The notes under the pieces were generated by a model, which was not told where the DNA came from, ran no database searches, and worked only from the letters and a program-made list of their open reading frames with translations. The position numbers were made by a program, and so were the translations under genes. From Montifringilla adamsi (taxonomy: Eukaryota > Chordata > Aves > Passeriformes > Passeridae), in assembly GCA_017590115.1 (NCBI GenBank), contig JAGGNK010011003.1, positions 900,955 to 964,954 on the forward strand: a stretch of 64,000 nt of DNA, given 5' to 3'. Position 1 is the stretch's first letter. Every line of letters begins with the position of its first letter. Below are positions 31,647 through 44,058 of the stretch, piece by piece.

Positions 31647-32436
31647 GGTCTCCGCTCGGGGCTTTGGGAACGTGTTTGGGATTGATTTGGGCTGGTGTTC
31701 TTGTCACGGCGGGGCTGGGCTGGGCTGAGCAGCGCTGCAGGGCTCGGCAGGAGCATTGCATTATCTCATCCTGCCCAGCCTCTCGGCTTTTCCAGTCGCC
31801 TTTCCCAGGCACTGGGGCCGGGCATCTCTCGGGAGGAGCCGGAGCAGGGCCGGGGTGTCTCGCTGTTAATGACCCGAACTCCAGGGAATGCTCGGAGAGG
31901 AACAAAAAGGGAGTCGGGAATGGGAGATAACCCCGGGATCGCCGGGAATGTCGTTTGTGCTCCGCTGGCTTTAATCATCCCTGGGAGCCGGCTCGGGTCA
32001 GCAGCTGGAACTCTTCCCCGTGGCTGGAAGGGACGGAATTGCGGCCAATTCCCGTGAAGGAGCTGCTGACCTCAATCCGTGCCCTGGGTGGGAAGGGGCC
32101 TTTCCCCACCTGTCCTTCAGGAGCGGAGCCTCCCAGGGAAACCGCGGCTCGGGGGCGGTGCCGCGGTGTCCTGACAAAGTGCTTTATATCGCGACATAGC
32201 CCCGCAGCCGGGGCTTAGGCTGTCTGGAGAGCAAGTGCCAGAGTGGGAGGTTTCCTCATTCCCACAGCCCTGGGTGTTCCCACCACCATCTCTCCTTCCT
32301 TTTCCTTATGCTGATGCCAGAGAAAACCTGAGGGAAAAATCCCGGTTTTCAGCCTGTGTCCCCCTGGGCTTGGTATTTCCTTGGTGTCACAAGTGGGAGA
32401 GAAGAGAGCAAAATGTTGGGCAGAATTCCAGCTATT

Positions 32437-32555
32437 TCATAGAATCCAGAAGGGTTTGGTTTGAAGGGCTTTGCAGACCATCCCTGCCACGGGAAGGGAC
32501 ACCTTCCCCTCTCCCAGGTCTCTCCAAGCCCTGTCCAGCCTGGACACTTTTCCAG
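32437..32555 (-). mobile_element. CR1 LINE fragment
   Basis: Short 3' terminal piece: 'catagaatccagaagggttt' followed by the diagnostic 'aagggacacc' block. Confidence 0.8.
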
Positions 32556-33204
32556 GGCAGGGTGGTGCCAGTCTTGTGTTGTTCCATGGTGTTGGACTCT
32601 GCGCTGTTCTCCTGGAGTTCTGTGTCTCCGTGCTCGGGCGGCGGCAGAGCCACATCCCGTGGTTGTTTTGGCATGGCAGGGATGTTTGTGTGTGTTTTTC
32701 CTGCTGTGCTCCCTGGAGTGTTCCCTGACGGGTGACTCCACCCAGGCAGCATCAGCATTGCTTTTCCAGGGTGGCAGGTGAAGCTCTTGGACTCAGAAAG
32801 GCTCTGGACAGTTTTACTGTTTTCTCTCATGGGTTTTTGCAGGCAGTGTGTACAATTTTCAATTTTAATTGGAGTTTACTCCAGCCTTTATTCCCTGGAC
32901 TCCATTTTTCCCTGTGTTTGGCTGCAGGAGCAGCCCCTGAGGGAAGCTCACCTGCAGGACACGTGCTCCTGCCCTGCCTGGGCTTGGAATGAAGGTGGGG
33001 TTGGTTTATTCCCACTGCTGAACGTGGGTGACCTCTGATTTGGGGATTCCAGCCTCTGCGTCGGGCACCTCCTGCAGAGGTGTTTGCTGCCTGGGAGAGC
33101 TGGGACGTGCTCCTTGTCCTGTCCTTAATCCCAAGAAATGCAATGCATACAGCAATCTGCACGTCTGCCAGGAGTGACAGGTTTGGAGTGGGAGCTTGGG
33201 GAGG

Positions 33205-33408
33205 GTCTGGCTGTGCATTCCCAGCACAGGGACGGTGTGGCTGTGCATTCCCATCTCGGGAATGGTGTGGCTGTGCATTCCCATCTCGGGAATGGTGTGG
33301 CTGTGCATTCCCATCTCGGGAATGGTGTGGCTGTGCATTCCCAGCTCGGGAATGGTGTGGCTGTGCATTCCCATCTCGGGAATGGTGTGGCTGTGCATTC
33401 CCAGCCCA
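33205..33408. repeat. 30-bp minisatellite
   Basis: Seven copies with CTGTGCATTC at 33211, 33241, 33271, 33301, 33331, 33361 and 33391, exactly 30 bp apart. Because 30 is a multiple of three, all frames stay open across it. Confidence 0.95.
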
Positions 33409-34397
33409 TGGCTGATCCCTGGAGTTCTGTTCCCAGGGCTTTCAGGAGCCTCTGGGTTTGGGCACAGCCCGCTTCCATCCCAGCCACTTCCACAGGATGT
33501 GAGCGAGGGCTGCTGGAAAAGGCTTCCCACTCTCTGTGTAAACAGAGCTGCGCCTCCAAGGGAAGTGATTTTTCCCTGTGTGTTCCGACAGGGGAGGCTT
33601 TGTTGGAAAACATCCAGTCAGGATTTTCCTAAGGCTGGAGGTGGGTGAGCTTCGGGCTTTGACTTGGGAAAGGCAGCATCACCTGGAGACGGCTGTGAGG
33701 GCTTAAGAAAGGTGCTGGAGCTGGAGCCAGGCTCAGGCTTGGCCCAAATCCAGATAAAAGCTAGGAAGAGGTCTCTGGGAAGTGCTGGTGAGCTCCAGGG
33801 CTGTTTCTCCAGGTAGGTGCTCCCTCCAGAGCGCGTTTCCCGCCCCGAGCGGTGCCGCCGGCGTCTCTGGGCTGTCCCCAGCAGCATGCAGGCTGTGCTG
33901 CCAGGAGCAGCCAGCACAGCTTGTGATGGAGTTGGGAAATCCAGGTCAGAATTCCTTTTGAACTCGCCTGCGTTGCTGGATCAAAGCAGAGCAGGGGTGA
34001 CACATCCACGTGAAAACTGTGGCTCGTGTCGAGCGACCTGCAGGAATCAGGGCTCTTCCCATCAGGAATTTGCTGTTTCAGGAGCTGCTGTGGACTGTGT
34101 TCTCTCCCCCATTTCTATAGCAATTTTTAAATATTTATCTTTGCTTGCTGAACTCCCACTGCAACATCCATGACTGAGAATCCTCGTTTTCCCCCCGTGG
34201 GAAACATGGCTGCAGCTCAGGCACGAGCAATTGGCAATTCCAATGCACTGCATCTCTCCCTGGGTTCCAGACTCCTCTGGAAGCATTTCCCTGCCTCATT
34301 TTGTCTTGTACATGTGCCAATTTTATCATAATTTGGGGTTTTAGAGGCTTAAGGTAAGTTGGCAGAGCTGTTTTTCTTTATTTGGAGCTTCTCTTTC

Positions 34398-34510
34398 CAG
34401 GCCAGGTTGGATGGGGCTTGGAGCAAATCTAGAAGGTGTCCCTGTCCCTGGCAGGGAATGGGATGAGCTTTAAGGTCCTTTCTAACCCAAACCATTCCAT
34501 GATTTTGAGT
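34398..34510 (+). mobile_element. CR1 LINE fragment
   Basis: Terminal piece containing 'gatgagctttaaggtccttt' and 'accattccatgatttt'. Confidence 0.82.
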
Positions 34511-36054
34511 CCTCAAAATTCCATGATTTTGAGTAGGTTTCAGTGGGCAGAAGACCATCTCTGCTTTGAGGAGTGATTTGGGGTTTTCTGAATGAAAAGC
34601 AGCTCAGAAATGTCAGAATCTCACTGTGAAGTCAGGGTGGCTGCGGGAAGAACTGTCCATCCCCAAACTTCTCACATCAGGGAATCTGGGACACGGATTA
34701 ATCATTCCAACTGGGTTTTTGTCACTCTGGAGAGCAAGCAGTATGATTTATTTGTGCTTTAAAAGAGACCCATGAACCCTTTGGGTGCCGTTATCCTCAT
34801 GCTGAGCTTCCAGGGAAGGGGCTGGCTGTGGGAATCACTGCCTTTTCTTGTCCCTGGTGCTGGATGGACACCAGAGCCTTTTGCCACCGGTCCAAAACAC
34901 CTGGGAGAAGAGAACCCTTCCAGGTGTGAGAACCCTTCGGGTGCAGCTCCCTCTGAAGCAGCACCACTGTGGAATTCCTGCCTTCAGTTCCTCTGAGCAG
35001 CTGCCTTTAATCCATGCTGCTCTTTCCAGAGCTGCTGTTGGGCCAGGCGTTTCCTTTCCCCATCCCAGCAGCTGCTGGGAATTCCTGAAAGCTCCCAGAC
35101 TTTTGGGTTTTTGCAGACACGGACTTGTTGGGTCTCGGGAGGGGCACAGGGGATGCTGTAGCCTGCTCTGAGCAGGACTCCTGGACGCTTTGAGATCCCA
35201 GGGTTCCATAATGTGTGATGATCAGGGATTTGCCCCATTCTCCTGCTCGGAATGGTGCTGGTTAATGGTGATTGTTGTGGTGACAGGATGGTATCAAAGG
35301 AACATCTTGGGGAGCTCATTTTGTCATTGAATGGTAGCAATGAACCTGAAATTTGCACAATTTCCCTGAATTTTTGTTTGCTGATGAGCATAATATGGAT
35401 TTGACTGTGCTTTTTTGTTGTCTCTTTCTTAGTATTTAAGACTCCCTAAACACCCAGGCTTGAGGCGTGGCACAAAGGATGGAAGGATAGCTCCTGCTTT
35501 CCTCATCCCCAATATCCAGTGCTTCTGCTTCTGCATGCACTGCCTTTCCTGTTAGCTGAGGAATAAGAAAATCCTGTACAAAACAAGAACAAATGCTCTT
35601 ATTTATTCTGCTCAAATCAGTGGAAACTGCAGCAAATCCTCCTCCAGCCCACTGGGTGGGTCAGACTCATGAAATCTATTCCAAATGGATTCCCTGGGTG
35701 GTATTTTCTGGTCCTGGCTCAGCTGTGGTTGGGGTTTGCCTCATGTTTGGTGGGTGCTGTTCCCAGCCCCTCACACCTCTCTGTGCCGAGATTCCCTGTG
35801 CATTTTGTTCCATTTCTCCCTCCTTTCAAGCCAGGGCTCCAAGGGTATGCAGAGCAATCCTTCCAGTTCTGTAATAACAGGGTTGCACTGCCATCACCCT
35901 GGGGCTGGTGTGCACCTCAGATCTGTCCCTTCCCATCTGCTTTACCCCCTCAGAGATTGCAAGCAATCTTCTGTTGCTCACTGCCTGCTGTTTGCTGGGA
36001 ACTGGTTGGGATTTTCCTCCAATGAGGTGCTTGTTTGGGGGGGAGATGTGGAGG

Positions 36055-36330
36055 AGCAGCTCTGATCCCTGCCTGTGAGCAGGGACAGGAGCCAGGGAAG
36101 GGCTGGAGCTGGGCCAGGGGGGTTTGGGTTGGAGATCAGGAAAAGCTCTTCCCCAGAGGGTGCTGGGCACTGCCCAGGCTCCCCAGGGAACGGTCCCAGC
36201 CCTGAGGCTGCCAGAGCTGCAGGAGGGTTTGGACAGGCTGGGATTGTTGGGGTGTGTGTGCAGAGCCAGGGGTTGGATTTGATCCCTGTGGGTCCCTCCT
36301 AGCTTAGGACACTCCATGGTTCTGTGCAAT
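36055..36330 (+). mobile_element. CR1-type repeat, second subtype
   Basis: Sense copy: 'gatccctgcctgtgagcagg', 'ttggagatcaggaaaagctc' and 'ctccatggttctgtg'. Confidence 0.85.
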
Positions 36331-36805
36331 GTGTTTGGAAGGAGTGGAGCTCCAGGAGAGCAGCTCCCAGCTCCACTGACAGGGAATCCCAGGGATGCTG
36401 TCTTGCTGCAAAGGACCAAGCTCACGCTGGCTCCCTGGGGTTCTGGGCAAGGAATTGGGATGCCTCAAGGTCAGTCCCATGGTGAAGCTGGTGTTTCCCT
36501 CTTTCCCAGCCTCTGGCACTGCCCTTTGCCCACACCAACATCTCACCATGGACCTTTAGGCTTGTAGGTTCTTCTCTCCATCCCCATTGCACAGCACAGC
36601 GAGGGCTCCATAGTCTGGAATTGCAGAGGCTGGTGGGTATCTGCCCTCCCTAATCCACACTTTCTGCTAAAAAAGGCCAGCCATGAATTCCGGCACCTAT
36701 GGACTGCACACCATCCAGCACCTCTGTGGGGTCAAGGACATGCTGGTTGCTTTTCAGGAATATCACACTTCCCATCACCTTTTTAGGTTTTTATTAAGGC
36801 AGCAA

Positions 36806-37075
36806 AGAATCATGGAATGGTTAGGGTTGGGAGGGACCTTAAAGCTCCTCCAGTGCCACCCCTGCCATAGCAGGGACACACCTCCCACTGTCCCAGGCTG
36901 CTCCAAGCCCTGTCCAGCCTGGCCCTTGACACTTCCAGGGATCCAGGGGCAGCCACAGCTGCTCTGGGCACCCTGTGCCAGGGCCTGCCCACCCTCCCAG
37001 GGAAGAGTTTCTTCCCCGTATGCCATCTGAACCTACTCTCTCTCAGTGGGAAGCCATTCCCCTTCTCCTGGCACC
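36806..37075 (-). mobile_element. CR1 LINE 3' end
   Basis: 'agaatcatggaatggttagg' leads into the reverse-complement CR1 body up to 'gggaagccattccccttctc'. Confidence 0.9.
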
Positions 37076-38109
37076 CCAGGCTCTGGTGGAAAGCCTTCCC
37101 ATGTTTCTTGTCAGCTCCCTTCTGTTCCCAGCTGTCTGCACAGCCCTCTGAACTCTGGAGAGGCAGCAGCTCAGCACAGGGAGTTGCAAACTTCTGCTCC
37201 CTGAATCCCCGTGCTGCAGAGGCTTTGTTAACCCCAACTTCTTGTGGCTTTTGTTCCTTTACCTGCAAAATGGGGTTAACTGTGGAATGTGGAAGGCTGG
37301 AATGTTTGAGCCTTTCAGGTTGTGTCTCTGTGGTCAGACCAGGTGTCTGTCTGTGATGGAAACTCTTTTTGTTCCACCTGAGAGGGAAAATACCTTCCAT
37401 ATTGTTTTGCTGTGTTTAGCAAACAGATCTGCCGTTAAACCCCCTCTGAGTGATCCAGCCCTGCTCCTGGGCACTGCTGGGGATGGTTAATCCCTGCTTG
37501 GGAGCTTCCATCAAAGGCCTCACCTGGGGAATGGCAGGGCTGGGTGTGAAGGGGAGCACAGACAGGTTTGGTGTGAGACACAGCCAGTGGGCATCCCAAA
37601 AGCACTGCTGTGTCCCAGGAGGTCAGATCAGAGGGGAGAGCAGTTTGGGGTGCTCATCCCTGGTAATGTCCACGTGGAAGTGGTGGTGGATGTCCTGGTG
37701 TCCTGCTTGCTAACAAAAACATTGCATCAGCACTACTGTCAAGTCAGCAGTGTGTCTGAAAGCCCTGGGCATCGATTCCAATCAAACCTTGGCCAGCCAG
37801 ACTGCAATAAAATGGGTTTTTTACAGTATGTCTTTCTCTTTTTATGGCTTGAAAGTCAGTAGCCTTGAGCTCATCATTGCTTTGGGTGCGAGGTCTGGGG
37901 CTGTTCGTGACTTGGGTGTTTTTGTGGGGAGAGGAGGGTTGTGGTTGGTGAATCTGGGCTGAAGAATAGCTTTGTTTATTGGAAAAATAAAATTATTACA
38001 CACACACCACACCCCCCCCCAACTCCTCCTTTGCCACTGTCAGGGGCTGGACAGGAGCCAGGTATGCCCAGGTGGCCAAGAGGCCGATGGCCCCTGGCTG
38101 GTCCCAGGA

Positions 38110-38222
38110 TGTGGCACTTGGGGACATGGTTTAATGGGGACAAGGTAGTGCTGGGGGAACAATGGACTCTGTGATCATGTAGGGTTTTTCCAGCTTACCA
38201 ATTCCATGATTCTGTGATGTAT
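38110..38222 (+). mobile_element. CR1 LINE 3' terminal fragment
   Basis: 'ggggacatggtttaatgggg' through 'attccatgattctgtgatg', the general CR1 tail. Confidence 0.85.
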
Positions 38223-38639
38223 GTGTGAGTGCTGCCAAAGACCATATCATGATGGGGAACCAAAGGCTGGACCATGAGCACCCACAGCAGGAAAAACCTG
38301 ACCTTGACCTGGCTGTGCTTGGCTTAATTTTCCTGAAACTCCATCCTGCGTTCCCACTGCAAAACATCCAACCTGAGTTTGCAGAAGTGTTGGACCCCAG
38401 AATCCTGCCTGGTGGTCCCACCAGAGATTGCCCGGGTTCTGTGGACAGCACTGCAGTGAGATGTGAATGCTGGTTGTTCCCAGCCTCTGGAAGTGTTGGT
38501 GGTTTCTGAAGGGAGTCCTGTGTCCAGCCCTCAATGGATTTTTGGAAACAAGGCTTACAGCCTTTGTTTTGCCTCCCAGTGATTCCTGATTCTGCTGCCC
38601 CCTCTGCTTGCTTCAACAGGAGCAGCAAGGATCCTGCTC

Positions 38640-38862
38640 TAGGATCCGGTGGGCTCAGGTGGGATATTGGGATAAATCCTTCCCGGTGAGGGTGGGCAGC
38701 CCAGCATGTGGCTGCCCCTGGATCCCTGGCAGTGTCCAAGGCCAAGCTGGATATTAGGGCTCCGAGCCATCTGGGATAGTGGAAGGTGTCCCTGCCCATG
38801 GAATAAGATGAGCTTTAAAGTCCCCCCCAATACAAACCATTCCATGATTCCATGATCCTCAG
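38640..38862 (+). mobile_element. CR1 LINE 3' end
   Basis: 'gggataaatccttcccggtg' to 'accattccatgattccatga', sense orientation. Confidence 0.88.
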
Positions 38863-40423
38863 TTCCCCCAAGTTCCCTAAGACTGGAACGGGACTGGGAA
38901 CATCCTCAGCAAAGGCAAGAGAGCTCCAAATCCCAGAGACAGAGGAGGAAGAGGCCTGATGCTCCCATCCCGAGCAGTGCAGGGTAGGAAATGCCATTTT
39001 CCTGCTCCCCAGGTGCCTGGGGGCTGCAGGAGCTGCAGGAGGTGGATGAGTTCCAGGGCTCTCCCAGCCAAGGAAGCTCTGGCACTCACATTTCCTGCAG
39101 GACACGTGAGGACCGTGGCTTCCCTGGGAATGGCGCTGGGAGATGCCCTGTGCATCCCTGCTGCTGCTCTGCAGAGACTTTAACAAAGCAATCCCACAAG
39201 CCCCTAATGCAGCCCATCAGAAAATCAGGATGAAGGAATCCAGTATGTTTGGGTGTTTTGTTAACAATCCCTTTCCTAAGGTATCTCCATGGTTTTCATT
39301 TGGTTATTCTGCCCGGGTAGTTGGAAGTAGGCATTGGGCTGGGTGGAAACCCAGAACTTGCAGGAGTTGTGTTTTCAGGCTGATTTTTCAGCTGAGCAGA
39401 AGTGGGCTGGATTTGGGTCAGTGGCTGTGATTTCCTAGTGGTTCCATTATAAATTTCCTTCCTTTGTGCAAATGAACCAATTTTGGTGACTTTGGGAGGT
39501 GCCAGGGGTTGTAGGACTCAGGGGATGCTGTGACATTCTCACAGGCTGTCCTCCAGACAATTCTCCACAGCTTGTTCAGGACCTCCTGTGCTCTCCTGAT
39601 GAAGGGAGGGGTGACAGCAATTCCCAGGATCTCCCAGTGTGGGTTTGCTCAGCATTCCCGATTGGGAATTCTTGCCAGTAAATCATCCTGAGCAGATTTG
39701 GATAATTGTTTTTATGCTGAAAAGTTCATCCTCCTACAGCGGATGTTACACCAGGAGGAGCAGCTGCCCTTTTCCTTGGAAAAACCTCAATTTTCCTGCC
39801 TCAAAGGCTTCTGTTTGCTTGGTTAGGGGTTATTCCGGGTTTTGGGGCTCGCAGGGAGTTCAGTTTGCAAATGGAACAGGATTTGTTTGCTGGGAAAGCT
39901 GAGGTGAGGATAACTGGAATTCAGGGCTTGGCGGGGGCCGGCAGAGGGAGTGTGTGAGCCCGAAATCCTCCTCACTTCCTACTAAATTTAGGGGATTTCG
40001 GGAGCAGGGGAAAAGGGAGCAGCTGATTATTGCACCCGAGCAGCTCCTCTTGTGCTGCCAGGACTTGGCAAGCCAGATTTTGGCAGGTTTGAAACAAATC
40101 CAACTCTTTCAAGGATAATAATATTGTCCAAAACCATGGAAATTCTCCAAATCCATACATCCGTAACAAGTGGAGGGGTTGGTGGATAGTGGAGATTTTG
40201 GCTTTTTTCATGGCTTTCTGCAGGGATATTTAAGGATTGTCTTTTTTTGGTGTGGAAAGGCAAATACAGAACTCCTAGGAATTATCTTTTCATACTTGTT
40301 TTTCACGTGAGCAAAACCGGGCTGGATTTTGGGTCAGTTGAAGGGTTTTCATCGGGGTTCCATTTTAAATTTCCTGCATATTACTTCATATTTATTAAGA
40401 TTTGGAACCATTTATGAGGTTTT

Positions 40424-40462
40424 GTAATAATAATAATAATAACAACAATAATAATGATGATT
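40424..40462. repeat. (AAT)n microsatellite
   Basis: Imperfect AAT/AAC/GAT trinucleotide run in FBXO42 intron 1. Confidence 0.95.
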
Positions 40463-42085
40463 TCCCTACATGCACCTCAAGTGTGGTGTCATTAAACTCT
40501 GCTGCTTCCACTTTTCCTGTGAACCCCGCACCAAGAAGTCCCTCAAACCCGAGCTCCCCGATTTGTATTCCACCAATAAATCCAGGATAACCCCCCACAT
40601 TTTCATTCTGGGTTTCAGTGCATTCATTTTGTGGGAAAACAGATTCAGCAGGATTTATTTGTAGGTTGCTGTGCTGTTTGTGCAATAAATCCTGCTGTGT
40701 AATGTCACACTACTGCTTATTTTTGAACTGAAACCTTAGAAAAAAATGAGCAGGAATCTGGAATAGCCAAGGGTCAGCTCATCACTGGGCTGGGAAGAAT
40801 TCCTGGGATCTTGGTACCTTTTAGTACAGAAATATCAACCAAAATTCAGCTGCAGTGGTGCAGTTCCAGGACAATGGGGAGCAGTAAAAATGATGTAATT
40901 TGGAATTTTTTCCCCAAGTCCCTAAACCCATGGTTCTAACAGGCAAAACCATCACAGGAGAAATGGTGGAATTTTCAGCCTTGTAGATGGAATTTAGGAA
41001 TCCTTTCTTTTCCTGGGTGACTTACGTAAAAGAAAAACAATTTCATTTTGGAAAAAACAGGGAAAAGCTGTTATTCAAAGAACCCTTGGAACCGCCTGTT
41101 TCGCAGGGATAAGGAGCATCCGTGGTGCCAGTATTCCTGAGGTCTCGCTCTGCATAGACAGGATATTGCTCATCCCACAGCTTCCCAGAGGCTGTATTTT
41201 CTTTTTTTGGACTAAAATCTGCTTTTTTCCCCGCTGTTGAGCTTGCCCAGCAGTTGATTTCCAAAAGGATCAGTTCCAGCTGCTGCAGGTTAGGGAGGAC
41301 TGAAAATGTTGTTTTATTTAATGGTGTTTATCCCGGTCCTGAATCTCATAGTTCCCACAGTCCTGTTGCTCCCTGTGCTGCTGCTTTTATAAAATATTGT
41401 GCTTCTCCTTGGAAATAGTGCTCTGTTTTCGTCTTTTCATCCCAGAAAAGGTCTCAGGGCTTCTTTTAGAGCAAAACCAGGAGCAGGGAAAGCTGCAGGT
41501 GAAGTCCTTGATGGCACAGGTGGGGAGACAAACACAAAAATACTAAAAATGTGGAAAGAATCCTTCACATAGAGATAAGATTATTTTTAAAGGAAAAAAT
41601 GGACCATTTCTCTCTGATGGAAGAGGATTTTTATTTGAACTGGGGCAGAGAATCAGCCAGAAGTGTGGCTGTCCCCAGAGTGCCCCCCTGGAGACGCGGG
41701 CACGCGGAAGAAGCCATTCCAAAGTATGAGGAAGAGTCTGGAGCAGGTTGGAGTTAGTTGCTGCCTTCCACCCCTACATTACCACCAGGGTTCCTGGTTG
41801 CCAGGTGCAATGAAATCCCTCTCTCCTGGCAACCCAAGCCCTGGGCCAGCCAGGCTGGGTCCTTTCACACACCTGGAATGTTTTGTTCCCGGCGGGAGCA
41901 GCGGCTCCTCCTTGGAGGGAGCATTCCTTGTGGCATGTGGAAATGAGCATTATCTGTGTGTGCAGTGCTCTGACTCAGGACCGGTGCTCAGCCTCTCATT
42001 GCCATTCAACAGCTTGCCCTTGGAGGCTTTTTTCCATGAAATCCATAAAAAGAGGGGGCAAAAGGGCAGGTCAAAAACCCTGCAG

Positions 42086-42206
42086 GTTCAAGCGCTTCCT
42101 GAAGCAGCTGGAAGTTGTGGAGAAGAGGAGACAGCTCAGGAGGGAACCACCAGTGCCACCCACGCCTGAGCTTTGGGCTCTGTGGGACCAGGAGAGGGGT
42201 CTGCAG
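42086..42206 (+). other. Weak candidate exon, unidentified
   Basis: Between CTGCAG and CAG|GTAGGA lies an open 121-nt stretch reading FKRFLKQLEVVEKRRQLRRE and then a proline-rich PPVPPTPELWALWDQE. The composition looks protein-like, but the acceptor has no good pyrimidine tract, no partner exon was found and I do not recognise the family. It may be chance. Confidence 0.2.
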
Positions 42207-43811
42207 GTAGGAAAAGCTCCTTGGACCAAGAGGGGACTTGCAGGAGCGGGTTTTGAGCAGTGCTTCAACCCGGTGGGGTTATTTTTGCCTGCATTTAATA
42301 TTCCTCAGCTGTTTGTTCCAGATAATTACTTTAGGAATAAATAGCAGGTTCTTAACTAATTTCAGGAGGGGAGAGATGGAAAATGGAAGTGCTCTGAAAG
42401 GAGGAAAAGGATTATGAAATGTTTTGCCAGCTGGCAGAGACGCAGCTTTCAGGAAAGGGCAGGCAGATTCCATCGGCGCCGGCAGAGCTGTGCTCCCGCT
42501 GCCCTTCCAGCGCTTCCTCTGGGCTGCAGGAGCAGCTGCCATTCTTCCTTGCTCCAGCTCCAGGATGATTCCTGAACGCCCCAAAACCTTCCTGGTGCCG
42601 GGATATACAGGCATTTCTCTGGGACCAGCAGGTGCAGAATATCATGGAAAGTTTGGGGGATATGTTGGTGTTTTTAGGGCTCGATCCAATCCAGGAGTTA
42701 ATTGGATTGCTGCTACTTTGGGATAAGACACAACTGCTTAAATCTCTTGGTTGCAGCTTTTTGAGTGCTCAGAGATTCATTTTAGCCCAGGTACAAAGTG
42801 GAGCCCAGCATGGTGCAAGCAGAGAGCACCTGCAGAAGGCAGGATGATGGTGAAAGCACCTCTTGCATCACCCAAAAATGGAGGAACACTCAGTTCTGCT
42901 CCTGGAATAACCAGTAAAACCCCAGGTCTGGGATTTTCCCTCATGGATCTGCTGAATAACTGGCAGCAGGAGCTGCTGGGATGCTTTAGCTCTTTCTTGC
43001 CAACTGCCTGGGTTCTTTTTCCTTTTTCTGTATTGGAGCAGGGTTTTAGGACAGGGCTTTGCTTTGCATTGCATTACAGGGGTGGTTATTCCCAGCCCGC
43101 CCTTCCAAACAAAATCCACATCCATGGCAGGTCAAGCTTGGAGGGTTATTTTGACAGTGAGCTGCCTTTTGGGAGCTGGGTTTATTGCTGGCCTTGTTTT
43201 CCTTCTGAAAAAGAACACGGCGTGGGTGTGAAAACTCTGAGGATGGTTATTCCTTATGTTCAAACGTTTAGGAAACAAGGATTTACCAAAGGAGATGCTT
43301 TAGAATATTTATAATATCAAGTGGCTTGGGAAGAGCAGACAAAACTCAGTGGAGCTTCTCCATCCTCAGATATGCTATTTGAGGCTCCTCCCACTGTTCT
43401 AAAATCAGCCTTAAAGATGATTTTTGTTGTTTTGTGCCTGGGATCAGCCTGCCGTGTTGGGTTATTCCCGAGCGTGCTCCAGAGGATCCAAATTGGGATT
43501 TACTAGCTGGAAAACACCTCTTTGTAGTGGGTGTGTATTCCTTCACTTCCCATGACCCTCTCCAGCAGGATTTGGACGTTATTTAGAGCACAAATAAAAG
43601 TTGTTGGGATCACACAAGGTCCTGACAACCCCCCCCGGCCCATCACCATCCCACCATCCGCAGGGTCCTGCTGTCCCCAGGCCAGAGGCAAAAATTCCTG
43701 CTCAGGGTTCTGGCAGAGCTTGAGGGTATGAAACCTCTGCCTCCTGGGGAGCTGCTCCATGATCCCAGGCTGGAAGGGAGGGAGGGACAGACCCTCCTGC
43801 CCTTCTGTATC

Positions 43812-44058
43812 CCGAGCAGGAGCACGGCCCCATCCTGAGTGGGAGCATGGCCCCATCCTGAGCGGGAGCACAGCCCCATCCCAGCCTGGAGCACAGCTCA
43901 ATCCCAGCCTGGAGCACAGCCCCATCCTGAGCAGGAGCACAGCCCCATCCCAGCTTGGAGCACAGCCCCATCCTGAGCAGGAGCACAGCCCCATCCTGAG
44001 CAGGAGCACAGCCCCATCCTGAGCAGGAGCACAGCCCCATCCTGAGCAGGAGCACCAG
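43812..44058. repeat. 23-bp minisatellite
   Basis: About eleven units of 'gagcaggagcacagccccat' plus 'cct'. The 335-aa minus-strand open frame over 43503-44510 is largely a translation of it. Confidence 0.93.

Noticed and set aside
33125..33648. Open frames of 150-174 aa on both strands
   Set aside because: The 30-bp repeat is a multiple of three and keeps all frames open; the peptides are repeat translations.
42559..42640. Peptide resembling a ciliary PGYTG motif (RPKTFLVPGYTG)
   Set aside because: The short motif alone is not enough, and its frame does not join in phase to the candidate exon at 42086-42206.
42751..43314. 187-aa plus-strand open frame in unique DNA
   Set aside because: No repeat, but also no domain, conserved motif or convincing splice sites; treated as chance.
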